Source: Muribaculum intestinale (lineage in GTDB: Bacteria; Bacteroidota; Bacteroidia; Bacteroidales; Muribaculaceae). From it: DNA of 64,000 nt. The stretch is taken from the NCBI RefSeq assembly GCF_002201515.1, contig NZ_CP021421.1:2046001-2110000 (forward strand), given 5' to 3'. The notes under the pieces were generated by a model that saw only the letters and a program-made list of their open reading frames with translations, had not been told where the DNA came from and made no database searches. This document shows, in pieces, positions 17,668 through 27,411 of this stretch (position 1 is its first letter; the number at the start of each line of letters is the position of its first letter). Position numbers and translations under genes: made by a program.

Positions 17668-19149
17668 TCAGTTTTCTACTACTTTGAAATTGTCAAATAG
17701 TTTTCGGTTTGACTTATACTTGCTGTTTCCTTCACGTACATCCCAGCCTTCGCCTGTCTCCATAGTTAGATTGTCGGCGTCGCATGCGATAAATACAATA
17801 CGGGTCTCGGCAGTCATGCCATCGACTTTCATGCTGAACATGCTTTCGGGATTTTTCCAGACTTCAAGGCCTGTCGGATCGGTGTCCACATCGAAATAAC
17901 CATCCTTGCCGATGTAGAATCGGGCAGCCTCGGTAAGGTCAATGTCGTGCACGCCGGCTTTGCCTTCCGGCGTGTTGCCTGTGCTGTTGTACGGGATTGT
18001 GCATAGACCGGTCACTACTTCCGCGGTGCTGCTGCCGTTGGCTGTCACCTCGGTTATGCGTCCGGGTCCAAGGATTGATACCCAGAACTCATTGCCTTTT
18101 TCTTTGGCATTTTTTGCAGAAGTGAATCCGGCCATGCTCCAACTTACTGTCGTGTTGATTGCTCCTTCAATCGACGCAATTGCCGGGGAGCAGATGTTGC
18201 CGGCACATTTGTTGGATGTTCCGAAAAGGATGTAATTGTGGCGGGAGTATGTGTAGGGGCCTGCCGACTTGTTTTTTGTACCTCTTACACCTGTCCATCC
18301 CGGATTGGCCGACTTTACAGGGTCAATCCATTTGTCGATACGCAGGCTCTGATCGCCCCAGCAGACTACAGCGTCGAGATTGGGTTCGTCGCAGAAGTCG
18401 GCGGTCGTGTTCATTGGGGTAAAGCACCAACCGAAGTCATCGAAGAATATCGCATCGAGCTGGGTGACTGTGATAGGAGTGGTAATTGTGGCGTTTTCTC
18501 CAGTACCGCGTATTATGACAGTCGCAGTGCGTTCGGCTCCCGAGTGGTTTGGTTCATCGGTGCCTATGGTGAGTTTGTTTTCATTACGTTCTACACTGAG
18601 CCATGTGGCGGTCTGGTCGGGAACAACTACCCAATCATAGTTGGCCGTCACTATCACGTCGCTGAAACTGCCGCTCTGCTGGAGCATCAGGTTGTCTGCG
18701 GTAAGGGTAAGTACCGGCCCTGACGGGTTTTGTGACAGCACGAGGTGTTGGTCCATCTCGATGCCGTTTATTATTACACGGAATTCGGCCGACCGTATTT
18801 GGGCCATGGGATTGCTGACTGCATAAAAGCGCAGTATTCCTTCTCCATTTCCTTCAAGGGGATATATTTTCATCCATTCGGGCATCTCTCCGTCGATCGG
18901 AATAATCTTCCACGGGCAATTGGACCGTACTATATAATGGTCGCCGGCTCCGAACGCCCATTTGTCCTGGGCGAGTCCTTTGACGTCCATGTGTACCACA
19001 CCGTCTTCAGCCCCCTCGATATAGAAATATGGTTCGCCTGATATGGTCTCGTCGTCTTCCTTACATGAGGTGACGCCAGTAGCCATTCCGGCTATTAGTG
19101 CCGAGATGGCCAGCATTCCCGGAAATCTGAATATATGTCTGAGTTTCAT
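17668..19149 (-). CDS. BACON-domain surface lipoprotein
   Basis: 493 aa from the ATG at 19149 (MKLRHIFRFPG), with a lipoprotein signal ending in VTSC and an acidic stretch (KEDDE) right after the Cys, resembling the Bacteroides surface-export signal. About residues 60-165 hold a beta-sandwich and about 165-260 a BACON domain (WVVVPDQTATWLSVER). The C-terminal 220 residues look like a beta-rich, jelly-roll-like binding module ending FDNFKVVEN. In SusCD loci such proteins occupy the surface glycan-binding position after SusD. SusD ends 29 bp upstream. The ligand is unknown. Confidence 0.82.
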   Translation of the reverse strand: MKLRHIFRFPGMLAISALIAGMATGVTSCKEDDETISGEPYFYIEGAEDGVVHMDVKGLAQDKWAFGAGDHYIVRSNCPWKIIPIDGEMPEWMKIYPLEGNGEGILRFYAVSNPMAQIRSAEFRVIINGIEMDQHLVLSQNPSGPVLTLTADNLMLQQSGSFSDVIVTANYDWVVVPDQTATWLSVERNENKLTIGTDEPNHSGAERTATVIIRGTGENATITTPITVTQLDAIFFDDFGWCFTPMNTTADFCDEPNLDAVVCWGDQSLRIDKWIDPVKSANPGWTGVRGTKNKSAGPYTYSRHNYILFGTSNKCAGNICSPAIASIEGAINTTVSWSMAGFTSAKNAKEKGNEFWVSILGPGRITEVTANGSSTAEVVTGLCTIPYNSTGNTPEGKAGVHDIDLTEAARFYIGKDGYFDVDTDPTGLEVWKNPESMFSMKVDGMTAETRIVFIACDADNLTMETGEGWDVREGNSKYKSNRKLFDNFKVVEN

Positions 19150-19178
19150 AATGGTTGTTGTGTGAGCGATTAAAGGAT

Positions 19179-20747
19179 TTACTTTTGCTGGCGTACAGCG
19201 GTAAATGTACCGTTGATAGCCTTGTAGCTCCACCATACCGAAGTGTGGAGGTTGTTTTCACCACCCATGCGGTCGAGAGCTATCTGTACGTTTGTGCTGT
19301 TGGAGCCTACAGTGTTGGTCGGATAGTAAAGGCGCTGTGGATACTCGAAGTTGTTGTAACTGCAGCCATTGCCGATAGTAATTACCGGATATCCGGTACG
19401 GCGCAGTTCATGGTATGCCTCAAAGCCAATCCAGAACAAAGATATAAATTTCTGGTTGGCGATAAGAATGTCGTGGTCGGAATTTTCATCCCATCCTGCG
19501 AGTTTTCCGGCAAGAAGGTCGGCGATACGTTCATCGGTAATCTGGTATTTTTCCGAACTGTATTGGGTGAGCTGTCCCCATTTCCTGCAACTTGCAGTCA
19601 CGGCATTCTCATAGTGAGTGCGTGCAGTACTTTCTCCACCGGTTATATAGCCTTTCAGTGCGGCTTCGGCGAGGATGAACTGTACCTCGGAATAGTCGAG
19701 AATCCAGGCAGGCGCGGCGTCGCGCACAAGCACGGCATAGTTGGGATAGCTTGCGCCGTCATCCTCCAGGCGTGCGTCGGATATAGCGCATCCTCCCTGT
19801 ACACCTTTCCAGTCGCCGGCTCTCTGTATGGCCATAGTGGTAAGTCGAGGGTCTTCTTCGGAGTCACGTCCGGTAAGCAGCATGAGGTTGAGCAAAGTTT
19901 TGGCAATCTTATTGGCCTTTACCTGTGTCTCTGTAGTGTTGCTTGGACGGAAATTGTTGAAATACGGGTCGATACCTGTGTATTTTACAGTAGCGCTTTC
20001 GGATTCTGAAGAGATTATTGGGTACTTGCTGGAGTTGGACACAATCTCGGCGATTTTTGTGTCGGCTCCCATTTCTGTGCGTCCGCTCACGCGCATGAGC
20101 AATCGCAGATACAGTGAATTGTTGAATTTCTGCCACAGGGTCATATTACCGCCATACATAAGGTCGATGGACGGTTTGGCAAATACCGGCGATTTCGCAT
20201 ACAGGTTGTTGGCAGCCTCAAGGTCGGCGAACATCTGTTCGTATACATCTTTCTGCGAGTCGAAAGCCGGTGTCCAGTTATCCTGGTCGTGCTGGAAAGC
20301 CTCGCGGTATGGCACGTCGCCGAACAGGTCGGTGAGATTCGACATTATAAGGACTTTGAGCGTCAGACCTACAGCCTGTGCCGCCGGCTCGTTCTTTGTT
20401 ATGCCGAGCTGTACCATATGGTCGGCGTTGGCTGCATAGCGTGCGTAGTATGTCCAGATGGTGGATACGTTGCTGTTGTTTATGCTGTAGCGATGTATGT
20501 CGTTGCCGTTGGACCCGGTACACGCAGTGAATTGTACGAGTTCGTTGTTGTACTGGCGTGTAAATGCAAGCGATCGGTTTACATAGCCGTAAAACATCGC
20601 TTCGAACACTCCATAGGGGTTAAGCATTCCCATTGGAGTCTCGTTGGGATCGGTATTTATGCTTTCAAAGCTGTCGGAGCATGACACCGAAGAGGTGGCA
20701 ATTAGCGATGCTGTAAGGATACCGATTGTATATTTTTTGATTTTCAT
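19179..20747 (-). CDS. SusD/RagB-family outer-membrane lipoprotein (SusD-like_2 type)
   Basis: 522-aa nutrient-binding lipoprotein that forms the lid of the SusC channel. The lipoprotein signal is MKIKKYTIGILTASLIATSSVSC, with acylation at C23. The mature N-terminus SDSFESINTDPNE and the following alpha-helical TPR-like repeats match the SusD-like_2 branch, often annotated 'nutrient-binding outer membrane lipoprotein'. It starts 16 bp after susC, the usual tight pair. SusD-like_2 members are frequently found in loci for glycoprotein-type or non-starch ligands, which fits but does not prove the phosphoglycan idea. Confidence 0.92.
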   Translation of the reverse strand: MKIKKYTIGILTASLIATSSVSCSDSFESINTDPNETPMGMLNPYGVFEAMFYGYVNRSLAFTRQYNNELVQFTACTGSNGNDIHRYSINNSNVSTIWTYYARYAANADHMVQLGITKNEPAAQAVGLTLKVLIMSNLTDLFGDVPYREAFQHDQDNWTPAFDSQKDVYEQMFADLEAANNLYAKSPVFAKPSIDLMYGGNMTLWQKFNNSLYLRLLMRVSGRTEMGADTKIAEIVSNSSKYPIISSESESATVKYTGIDPYFNNFRPSNTTETQVKANKIAKTLLNLMLLTGRDSEEDPRLTTMAIQRAGDWKGVQGGCAISDARLEDDGASYPNYAVLVRDAAPAWILDYSEVQFILAEAALKGYITGGESTARTHYENAVTASCRKWGQLTQYSSEKYQITDERIADLLAGKLAGWDENSDHDILIANQKFISLFWIGFEAYHELRRTGYPVITIGNGCSYNNFEYPQRLYYPTNTVGSNSTNVQIALDRMGGENNLHTSVWWSYKAINGTFTAVRQQK

Positions 20748-20763
20748 GTCGGATATGATGGGA

Positions 20764-23700
20764 TTAGAATGAAAGTTTGATATTGAAGCCGTATGTGCGG
20801 GTCATCGGAAGGGCGCCCATTTCAAGGCCGTTTACAATATTTGTACCGTTCATTGTACCGGCCGCCTCAGGGTCGAACTGGGGCCAGTCGGTGATGCAGA
20901 AGATGTTGGTGGCATAAACGCCGATGGCGGCTCCTTGCACGACACGCAGTTTACGGCATATCTTGCGAGGGAGCGAGTAGTCGAGTCGGGCTTCGCCGAG
21001 TTTGAAGAAGTCGGTCTTGAATGTGTGCTCTTCGGCGTTATTGCGGATGTATTTGGCTTTCTGATAGTAGTCGATTACCGACGCTACCGGACGGGTGTTG
21101 GGAGTGTAGGTGATGGATCCGTCGGCATTTTCGGTGGCTACGACACCCTCTACAGTAAGTCCATCGTAGCGGCCTTCAAGCGAGTTGGTGAGTTTTCCCA
21201 TGTAGGAAAGCACGGCATTTGTATGGGAGAAAGCATGTCCGCCCATCTGTGCCGAGAATGTAAGTCCGAGAGTAAAGTCGCGGTAGCGGAATGAATGTGT
21301 CATACCGCCGCGCCATGTGGGATTGACTTTTGCAATTCGTGTGTCGGCGGCATCGTCGAGCAGAGGTATGCCGTTGGAGGCATCGATAATCTTCATGCCC
21401 GAGCAGTCGACTACATTGCCGTTGGCATCGGTGTAGGTGGCTCCCTGTGGAGCACGTTTATATCCCTTGCCATAAATCCATCCCATCTCTTCGCCCACGT
21501 AGGAACGTATCGAAGCATAGCTGCCACCTGCACCGTCGTTCTGGATAAATGCGGCAGAGGGGTCCCAGTCTTTGTCGAGAGATACGAGTTTGTTCCAGTT
21601 GCGGCTCCAGTTGATGTCGAACGACCAAGTGAAGTTGCGTGTCTGTACGGGTATTACATGGAGCGCGATTTCAACACCACGGTTTCTGATTTCGCCGGCA
21701 TTCATCTTGCGTGCGGACACTCCGGTGATCATGTCGGCTACAGCGCTTACAATCTGGTTGGTGGTAGATGAGTTGTAGAAAGCGACATCTACACCGAAGC
21801 GGTTGTGGAGGAACATGGACTCGATACCTATTTCCCAGCTCTCTACATTTTCAGGCTTGATGAAGTAATTGGCTGCAGTAGTGGGTAGAAGTGAGCTTGA
21901 GGGATATGATGATGATGACGCGTATGTGTCGGTAAGGGTGTAGGGGTTTGTATCATTGCCGACATTGGCCCATGAACCGCGGATTTTCAGCATGTCGATC
22001 CATGGAGCAGAGTCGTGGAGCTTGAGGGCGTTGTCGAGCAATACACTTGCCGAGACCGAGGGATAGAAGAATGACCAGTTGCCACGACCGAGAGCCGATG
22101 ACCAATCGTTTCGGGCTGTAAGGTCAAGATAATATGTATCATCCCAACTCAAGTTGACAAAGCCATAAAATGAGTTGACAACCTTATGGCTACGCCAGTT
22201 GTATGGGCGGGCGAACTCTCCGTCGGGGAGGTTGGTGGTATTGTATATACCCTCTTCTCCGAGATTTTTAAGAGTCACGGAATTTCTGAATACACGGCGT
22301 ATCATAGAGTTGCCGCCGAAGGCAGCGTTGAGTCCGAGACGTTTTCCGACAAGTTTGTTGTTGACATAGCGTAGCATGAAGTCGAGGTTTGTCTCGATGT
22401 CACGGTTGTTCTGTTCGCGATAGAAGCCACGGTCGTAGTCAGGCGAGCGGAATGGCTTCTTCTGCTGGCGCCAGTCGACACTTATGTCAGTGCCGGCACG
22501 CAGGTCAAGGGTAAGACCTTTTACCGGGAAGGCAATGTTTAAGGCAACGTTGCCGTATACGCGGTCTTTGTTTATGGCATTTGTTGCCTCATACATCTGA
22601 CGGTAAGGGTTTACGGGCTTGGCATTTCCCATGCTTCCTACCATGGCTTTGCCGTCATAACGGTCGCCTGAATAGTTTTCGAGAGTACATTTGCCTCCAA
22701 AATATTCTTCCCGATACTGAGCAGGGCTTATGTTGGTGTTGCCCCATATAAGCATGTAGAATGGGCTCTGATTGCTATAGCCCTGTACCGGCAGATTGTC
22801 GGATGATTTGTGCAGATAGTTGACACGGGCCTGCAGCTTCATCCATTTGTTCATTTTTGTGTTGAGCGCTACCGATACTGTCTGGTTCTTATATCCGGTG
22901 TTGGGGAGAATCCAGTCGTTGCGTGTATCTGTTATAGACAGGCGTGCTGATGTTCCTTTGCCGTTGTTGGAGCTTACGGTAATGTTGTTGCGGTATGTTA
23001 CACCTGTTTCCATGAATCCGGTAAACCAGTCGTCGGCATATACAAAGGGCGTGAGTGTCCACTCGCCGGTGACGGGGTTGTACGAGTTGTATTGGCTGCG
23101 CAGTTTGTCGGCGCTGTATGCTTCGCCGTAGCTCATGCGTGAGCCGTTGGCTTTAGCCGGAAATCCTTCGGGTACGTCTATGTTTTTGAATCGCCAGAAT
23201 GCGTATGGGGCAAAGCCACCGTCGGCTCCCGGACCGTAGACTCCCTGGAATTCGGGATAGTATCCGGCTTTTTCCCAGGTTATAGATGAGTTGAGAGTGA
23301 CTCCCACGCCTTTCTCGGCCTTTCCTGATTTTGTAGTTATGACGATGGCTCCGTTGGCTGCACGTGAACCATATAGGGCGGTAGCCGCCGGACCTTTCAG
23401 CACGGTCACTGACTCTACGTCTTCGGGATTGATTTCAGAGGCGCCGTTACCGAAATCGATAGGTGCATCTGAGTTGGAGAATGAAGCTCCACTGCCGGTG
23501 CCGGCATCTCCTGAGGTGATGGGCACACCGTCGACTACGAAAAGCGCCTCGTTGGCACCATAGTTAAGCGACTGTTCACCACGTAGTACAACGCGCATGG
23601 AGCCAAGGGGGCCTGAACCGGCACTTGTCATCGAAAGGCCTGCAACTTTACCGTTCATGGAGTTAAGCCAGTTGCCGGATACGGTATTATTAAGGTCTTC

Positions 23701-24423
23701 GCTTGATACCTTTGACACAGCGTAGCCGAGCGACTTCTGCTCTCGGCTGATACCAAGCGCGGTGACAACAACGTCGTTTAGTTTTACTCCTGACTGGTCA
23801 AGCGTGATGTTGACCGAAGTGCCCGGGGCGGCCTTTATCTCTTTGGGCTCGCAACCTACGTAGCGGGCCACCAAAGTAGGGTTTTTGCCAGAGATGGAAA
23901 GGGTGAAGTTGCCGTCGATATCGGTTGAGGTACCGTTGTTGGTACCTTTCTGCATCACAGTAGCTCCTATTATCGGCTCTCCGCTGTCATCGACAACGCG
24001 CCCGGTCACGGTCTTTTTATTGGCCTTGGGTGTCTTTGCGCTTCCGGATTTGGATGTTTCGGGCGCAGCCTTGGCCGGGGTGAGCATGATTGTTGTGCCT
24101 TTTATCTCCACGTCGGCTCCCGGAAGAACTTCGGCGAGAATCTCGTCGATAGGTCGGTCGGTAGCATGGAGTGTGACGCGCTTTGATGTCGGTAGACCTG
24201 CTCCGTCACTGTAGGCAAATGTATAATTACATTTCGACTCAATGTCGTGAAGCAGTTGTTTTACGGTAATGTCGTTTGCATTGATGCTTACCCTTGGTAG
24301 AGCGGCGGCTACCGATAGGGGCGACGAGGCCGACATAGCAATAATTGATGCCGCAATCAAGGCTTTTGCACGAATTTGTGAAAGCCTTCGCGTAATGCCG
24401 CAGAATTTGTAGTTTGCAGTCAT
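20764..24423 (-). CDS. SusC/RagA-family TonB-dependent transporter with STN signalling domain
   Basis: 1219-aa outer-membrane importer. After a signal peptide (to about residue 41) comes an STN domain (about 43-116; INANDITVKQLLHDIESKC). A Lys/Ser-rich linker follows, then a carboxypeptidase-regulatory-like domain (about 138-222; VTGRVVDDSGEPIIGATVM), the SusC signature plug (LNDVVVTALGISREQKSLGY) and a 22-strand barrel ending in GFNIKLSF. The STN domain contacts the periplasmic part of the FecR anti-sigma factor, so transport is coupled to ECF sigma release. fecR lies 69 bp upstream and susD 16 bp downstream. Confidence 0.95.
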   Translation of the reverse strand: MTANYKFCGITRRLSQIRAKALIAASIIAMSASSPLSVAAALPRVSINANDITVKQLLHDIESKCNYTFAYSDGAGLPTSKRVTLHATDRPIDEILAEVLPGADVEIKGTTIMLTPAKAAPETSKSGSAKTPKANKKTVTGRVVDDSGEPIIGATVMQKGTNNGTSTDIDGNFTLSISGKNPTLVARYVGCEPKEIKAAPGTSVNITLDQSGVKLNDVVVTALGISREQKSLGYAVSKVSSEDLNNTVSGNWLNSMNGKVAGLSMTSAGSGPLGSMRVVLRGEQSLNYGANEALFVVDGVPITSGDAGTGSGASFSNSDAPIDFGNGASEINPEDVESVTVLKGPAATALYGSRAANGAIVITTKSGKAEKGVGVTLNSSITWEKAGYYPEFQGVYGPGADGGFAPYAFWRFKNIDVPEGFPAKANGSRMSYGEAYSADKLRSQYNSYNPVTGEWTLTPFVYADDWFTGFMETGVTYRNNITVSSNNGKGTSARLSITDTRNDWILPNTGYKNQTVSVALNTKMNKWMKLQARVNYLHKSSDNLPVQGYSNQSPFYMLIWGNTNISPAQYREEYFGGKCTLENYSGDRYDGKAMVGSMGNAKPVNPYRQMYEATNAINKDRVYGNVALNIAFPVKGLTLDLRAGTDISVDWRQQKKPFRSPDYDRGFYREQNNRDIETNLDFMLRYVNNKLVGKRLGLNAAFGGNSMIRRVFRNSVTLKNLGEEGIYNTTNLPDGEFARPYNWRSHKVVNSFYGFVNLSWDDTYYLDLTARNDWSSALGRGNWSFFYPSVSASVLLDNALKLHDSAPWIDMLKIRGSWANVGNDTNPYTLTDTYASSSSYPSSSLLPTTAANYFIKPENVESWEIGIESMFLHNRFGVDVAFYNSSTTNQIVSAVADMITGVSARKMNAGEIRNRGVEIALHVIPVQTRNFTWSFDINWSRNWNKLVSLDKDWDPSAAFIQNDGAGGSYASIRSYVGEEMGWIYGKGYKRAPQGATYTDANGNVVDCSGMKIIDASNGIPLLDDAADTRIAKVNPTWRGGMTHSFRYRDFTLGLTFSAQMGGHAFSHTNAVLSYMGKLTNSLEGRYDGLTVEGVVATENADGSITYTPNTRPVASVIDYYQKAKYIRNNAEEHTFKTDFFKLGEARLDYSLPRKICRKLRVVQGAAIGVYATNIFCITDWPQFDPEAAGTMNGTNIVNGLEMGALPMTRTYGFNIKLSF

Positions 24424-24492
24424 GTCTGAGGGTTGGTATATTTGAATAAAAGGTTTTGGATTGGCTTATTGTAAAATACGGGAGAAGGGTTG

Positions 24493-25587
24493 TCATCCGG
24501 CTTTTGCCGAGGCGAGGGTGAGACTGTTTCCATCGGCAGTAATTTTTACCGGGATTATATGCTCTATAATCGATATCACTTCGTCAAGCGACTGTGAACT
24601 GTTTAGTGTTATTGACATGCGTGTGTCGACTTGAGCAGAGTCGTTTACAGAGATGTCGAGGCCATAACGGCGTGACAGTAAAATCAGAATGTCGCCAAGC
24701 GGCTCGTTGTCAAATGTGGTCACCGGCTCAATCCATCGGCAATATGCTCTGGCATTGGCAGGCTCGACAACAGCCTGTCGTGCTACCTTGTCAAGAGTGA
24801 CTTTCTGGTCGGGCCGCATTATAAGCGCATCGGGCAGTAGCGGACTGTTTAGTTCTACTTTACCTGACAGCAATATTACTTCTTCAGCTCCTGAGTATGG
24901 GTATGAGCGTGCGCTGAACGATGTGCCGAGTACCTTTACATCCATTGATTCCATCTCTACAATAAATGGACGGCGCGGATTGCGTGTCACCTCAAAGTAT
25001 GCTTCGCCGTCGATTGATACACGTCGTTCGGCGGAGTCGTCAAAGTCGCTGTTGTATGTCAGTGTCGAGCCTCCGTTAAGCCACAGTCGAGTGCCGTCGG
25101 GCAGGGTGTATTTGCCGATTGAGCCTTCTGCAGCGAGCAATACTGTGTCGGATGAATGACGGGCCATCATATTTCCGAGTAGGAATGAACCGACAGAAAA
25201 AATCACACAAATGGAAGCTGCGATAAACAGCCACTTTGTAAATGCCGGTTTTTCATTGACGGGCTTTATGGAGCATTCAATCGGGGGGGTATCCGCTATA
25301 TATGGTTCTTCGGAAAGCGTTATGGCACTATGTGATGATGACAGTGCTGCATCTGTTCTTGATGAGTCAATATCGCGTAATATTCGCTGCAGGCCCTTGG
25401 CTATATCGGGGTCAACGGATGTGCGTCCGTTGTCATTGCCCATATTGTCCCATACGGAAAACAGAGCACCTGTGGTCGCAGCCTCTCCGCCGTGTTCTAT
25501 GAGCCATTGTTGGATGGCTTTCAGAAGGTCGGCCGGGATGTCGGACGTCGAAGTAAGATAGTCGATAATTTCCTGATGTTCGTTCAT
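24493..25587 (-). CDS. FecR-family anti-sigma factor
   Basis: 364-aa single-pass inner-membrane protein that holds the ECF sigma factor until the STN domain of SusC signals. A cytoplasmic N-terminal region (about residues 1-125) is followed by one transmembrane helix (FTKWLFIAASICVIFSVGSF). The periplasmic FecR domain (LPDGTRLWLNGGSTLTYNS, RRVSIDGEAYFEV, VKVLGTSFSAR) and a C-terminal DUF4974-like STN-contact domain (PLGDILILLSRRYGLDISV) complete it. The start is the ATG at 25587; an earlier TTG would add four residues. It begins 16 bp after the phosphoesterase stop. Confidence 0.92.
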   Translation of the reverse strand: MNEHQEIIDYLTSTSDIPADLLKAIQQWLIEHGGEAATTGALFSVWDNMGNDNGRTSVDPDIAKGLQRILRDIDSSRTDAALSSSHSAITLSEEPYIADTPPIECSIKPVNEKPAFTKWLFIAASICVIFSVGSFLLGNMMARHSSDTVLLAAEGSIGKYTLPDGTRLWLNGGSTLTYNSDFDDSAERRVSIDGEAYFEVTRNPRRPFIVEMESMDVKVLGTSFSARSYPYSGAEEVILLSGKVELNSPLLPDALIMRPDQKVTLDKVARQAVVEPANARAYCRWIEPVTTFDNEPLGDILILLSRRYGLDISVNDSAQVDTRMSITLNSSQSLDEVISIIEHIIPVKITADGNSLTLASAKAG

Positions 25588-25603
25588 GTTGAGAGTCAAT
25601 GGG

Positions 25604-27304
25604 TTATTTCATTAGTTTATGAAATGCTTTAGGACGTTCTACAGTTTCGGTGTAGATATGCCCCCATGGATCGGTAACAGTGACGGTAACCTGTGTGTCC
25701 GGTGCCGATGCTGTTGCCTTGAAAAAGTGGATTGAGGGGTTTGATTTGGAATGGGCGTTGTGCTCTCCGTTGTTGAGCTGCGCAATCTCATAAGAGAGAA
25801 TATGTAGCGGATCGCTTGCCGCCACCTGTTCGACTTTTAGCGGCAATCCGTTTTCCCGGGCTTCGACTTTCCATCCCGGACCGTAAGCGAATACGTTTAT
25901 GAGCAGTTCGTTGCGCTTGTTGCGTTTGTTGTAGCCATGGGCACATTTGGCCACCTTTGATTTTGCCGCTTTATTGCTGACCAATTTGGCATTGATAAGC
26001 ACGGTGTTAAGGTCGTAGACACGCATCTGGTAGTCGGCCGGATAGCCCGGTGACTTATATCGGTAGGACATATCTGTGCTGTCGACGGTCCATATTCCGT
26101 AGCCGCCGATGCATCCGTCGGCCGTTATGTGATTGCCTGCCAGCTGTTTTGTTCGCCACATGGTGGCACATATAGCCGGATATACCCATTCGGTAATTCC
26201 TTTGTGGCGTGGACTTTCTACATTATATGCACGATGATGGTGACCGGTGAACACTTTTATATTATTGTACGGGCGTAGTATCTCTTCGATTTCCTCAACA
26301 TTCCGCAGACTGTTGGTCACCGTTAACGAGCCGTTGTCGTTAAGCGCCGGAGCCGAATAAAATGGTATATGAGAGCATATTACTATAGGCTCTGATGTGG
26401 TGGGGAGTGTGGCGAGATCGGCCTTGAGCCACCGGAGTTGGTCGGCATCAAGACGCCGACGGTAATCCCGGTCGCCCATCTCTGTAGGTGTGGCATTGGC
26501 GTTGATGTACACTATATCGTCGAGTACGATATAGTGTATCCGTCCAAGGTTGAATGAATAATATGTCGGGCCGAAGTTCTTGCGGAAAATATCGGTTGAA
26601 TTGGTATCGCCTGATACATAGGGGTTGTAGTCGTGGTTGCCGATGACGCTGAATACCGGGCATTCGATGCGGTCAAACTCGCATGCTACGTCAGGTAGCC
26701 CGAATGAATACTCGACCCAGTGTTTCTCCCATCCGGCGTCGCCGAGCGATATGCTGTATACGTGTTTCCCTTGAGCCCGGTATTGCGCTATTGTAGAATT
26801 GAAGTCGGGGATGATAAATGAACGGAACTGTTCTATGTCGCCTGTCGGGCGTCCGGTGAGATGCTGGTCGGTGTGGACAAGTAGTGCGTAACTGTCGGGA
26901 TTCTCTATCGGCGTCAGAACGAAATCATGTCGCTCGGCAACTTTCTTTGGCCTGGTCAACGATGCAAAAAACTGTGGACGTGAGCCGGATATCGGAGGCT
27001 CGTATCCTCTTGGAATACTTACCCATACGGTTCCTTTTGTTTTGTCGGAATTCATGCTGTAGAATCCGGTGGAATCAGTCAGAACGATATTTTTTCCGTC
27101 GGAAACGATTGCCCCTGCAATTGGATTGCCGTTAATGTCTGCCACAGTACCGGTTATGTTTGGTGTGTCAATCATAATCGCTCCGGATTCATTTTCCGGA
27201 GCCGTATGATTGATGCAGTGTCCCTTTGCGGAGCTAAGTATAAGAAATACAAAGATATTGAGAAATATCAGTGTCCGCTGTATGATAGTGGGCAAATGAT
27301 TCAT
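25604..27304 (-). CDS. Secreted calcineurin-like metallophosphoesterase, first gene of the locus
   Basis: 566 aa with a signal peptide (about residues 1-30) and an N-terminal beta-sandwich (ITGTVADINGNPIAGAIVSDG, about 48-105) of the MetallophosN type. The dinuclear-metal phosphoesterase core shows HTDQH, LGDAG, GNHDYN, CSHIPF and GHHHRAYN. A C-terminal MetallophosC-like domain (about 430-566) ends in WGHIYTETVERP. All five metal motifs look intact. The product should act in the periplasm or outside on a phosphomono- or diester. Together with the NAGPA-type enzyme it points to phosphate-bearing glycans. The gene starts 107 bp after the recombinase and has no TAnnTTTG box, as expected if the ECF sigma drives the operon. 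Confidence 0.88.
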   Translation of the reverse strand: MNHLPTIIQRTLIFLNIFVFLILSSAKGHCINHTAPENESGAIMIDTPNITGTVADINGNPIAGAIVSDGKNIVLTDSTGFYSMNSDKTKGTVWVSIPRGYEPPISGSRPQFFASLTRPKKVAERHDFVLTPIENPDSYALLVHTDQHLTGRPTGDIEQFRSFIIPDFNSTIAQYRAQGKHVYSISLGDAGWEKHWVEYSFGLPDVACEFDRIECPVFSVIGNHDYNPYVSGDTNSTDIFRKNFGPTYYSFNLGRIHYIVLDDIVYINANATPTEMGDRDYRRRLDADQLRWLKADLATLPTTSEPIVICSHIPFYSAPALNDNGSLTVTNSLRNVEEIEEILRPYNNIKVFTGHHHRAYNVESPRHKGITEWVYPAICATMWRTKQLAGNHITADGCIGGYGIWTVDSTDMSYRYKSPGYPADYQMRVYDLNTVLINAKLVSNKAAKSKVAKCAHGYNKRNKRNELLINVFAYGPGWKVEARENGLPLKVEQVAASDPLHILSYEIAQLNNGEHNAHSKSNPSIHFFKATASAPDTQVTVTVTDPWGHIYTETVERPKAFHKLMK

Positions 27305-27411
27305 TGCAAGAAATATAATAGCATTTGAATAGAAGACAATTCATCATAATGATATGCTAAGATTTTTTTACTAAAAAAATAATAACAACTGCTGTTAGGA
27401 GTCAAATATTA

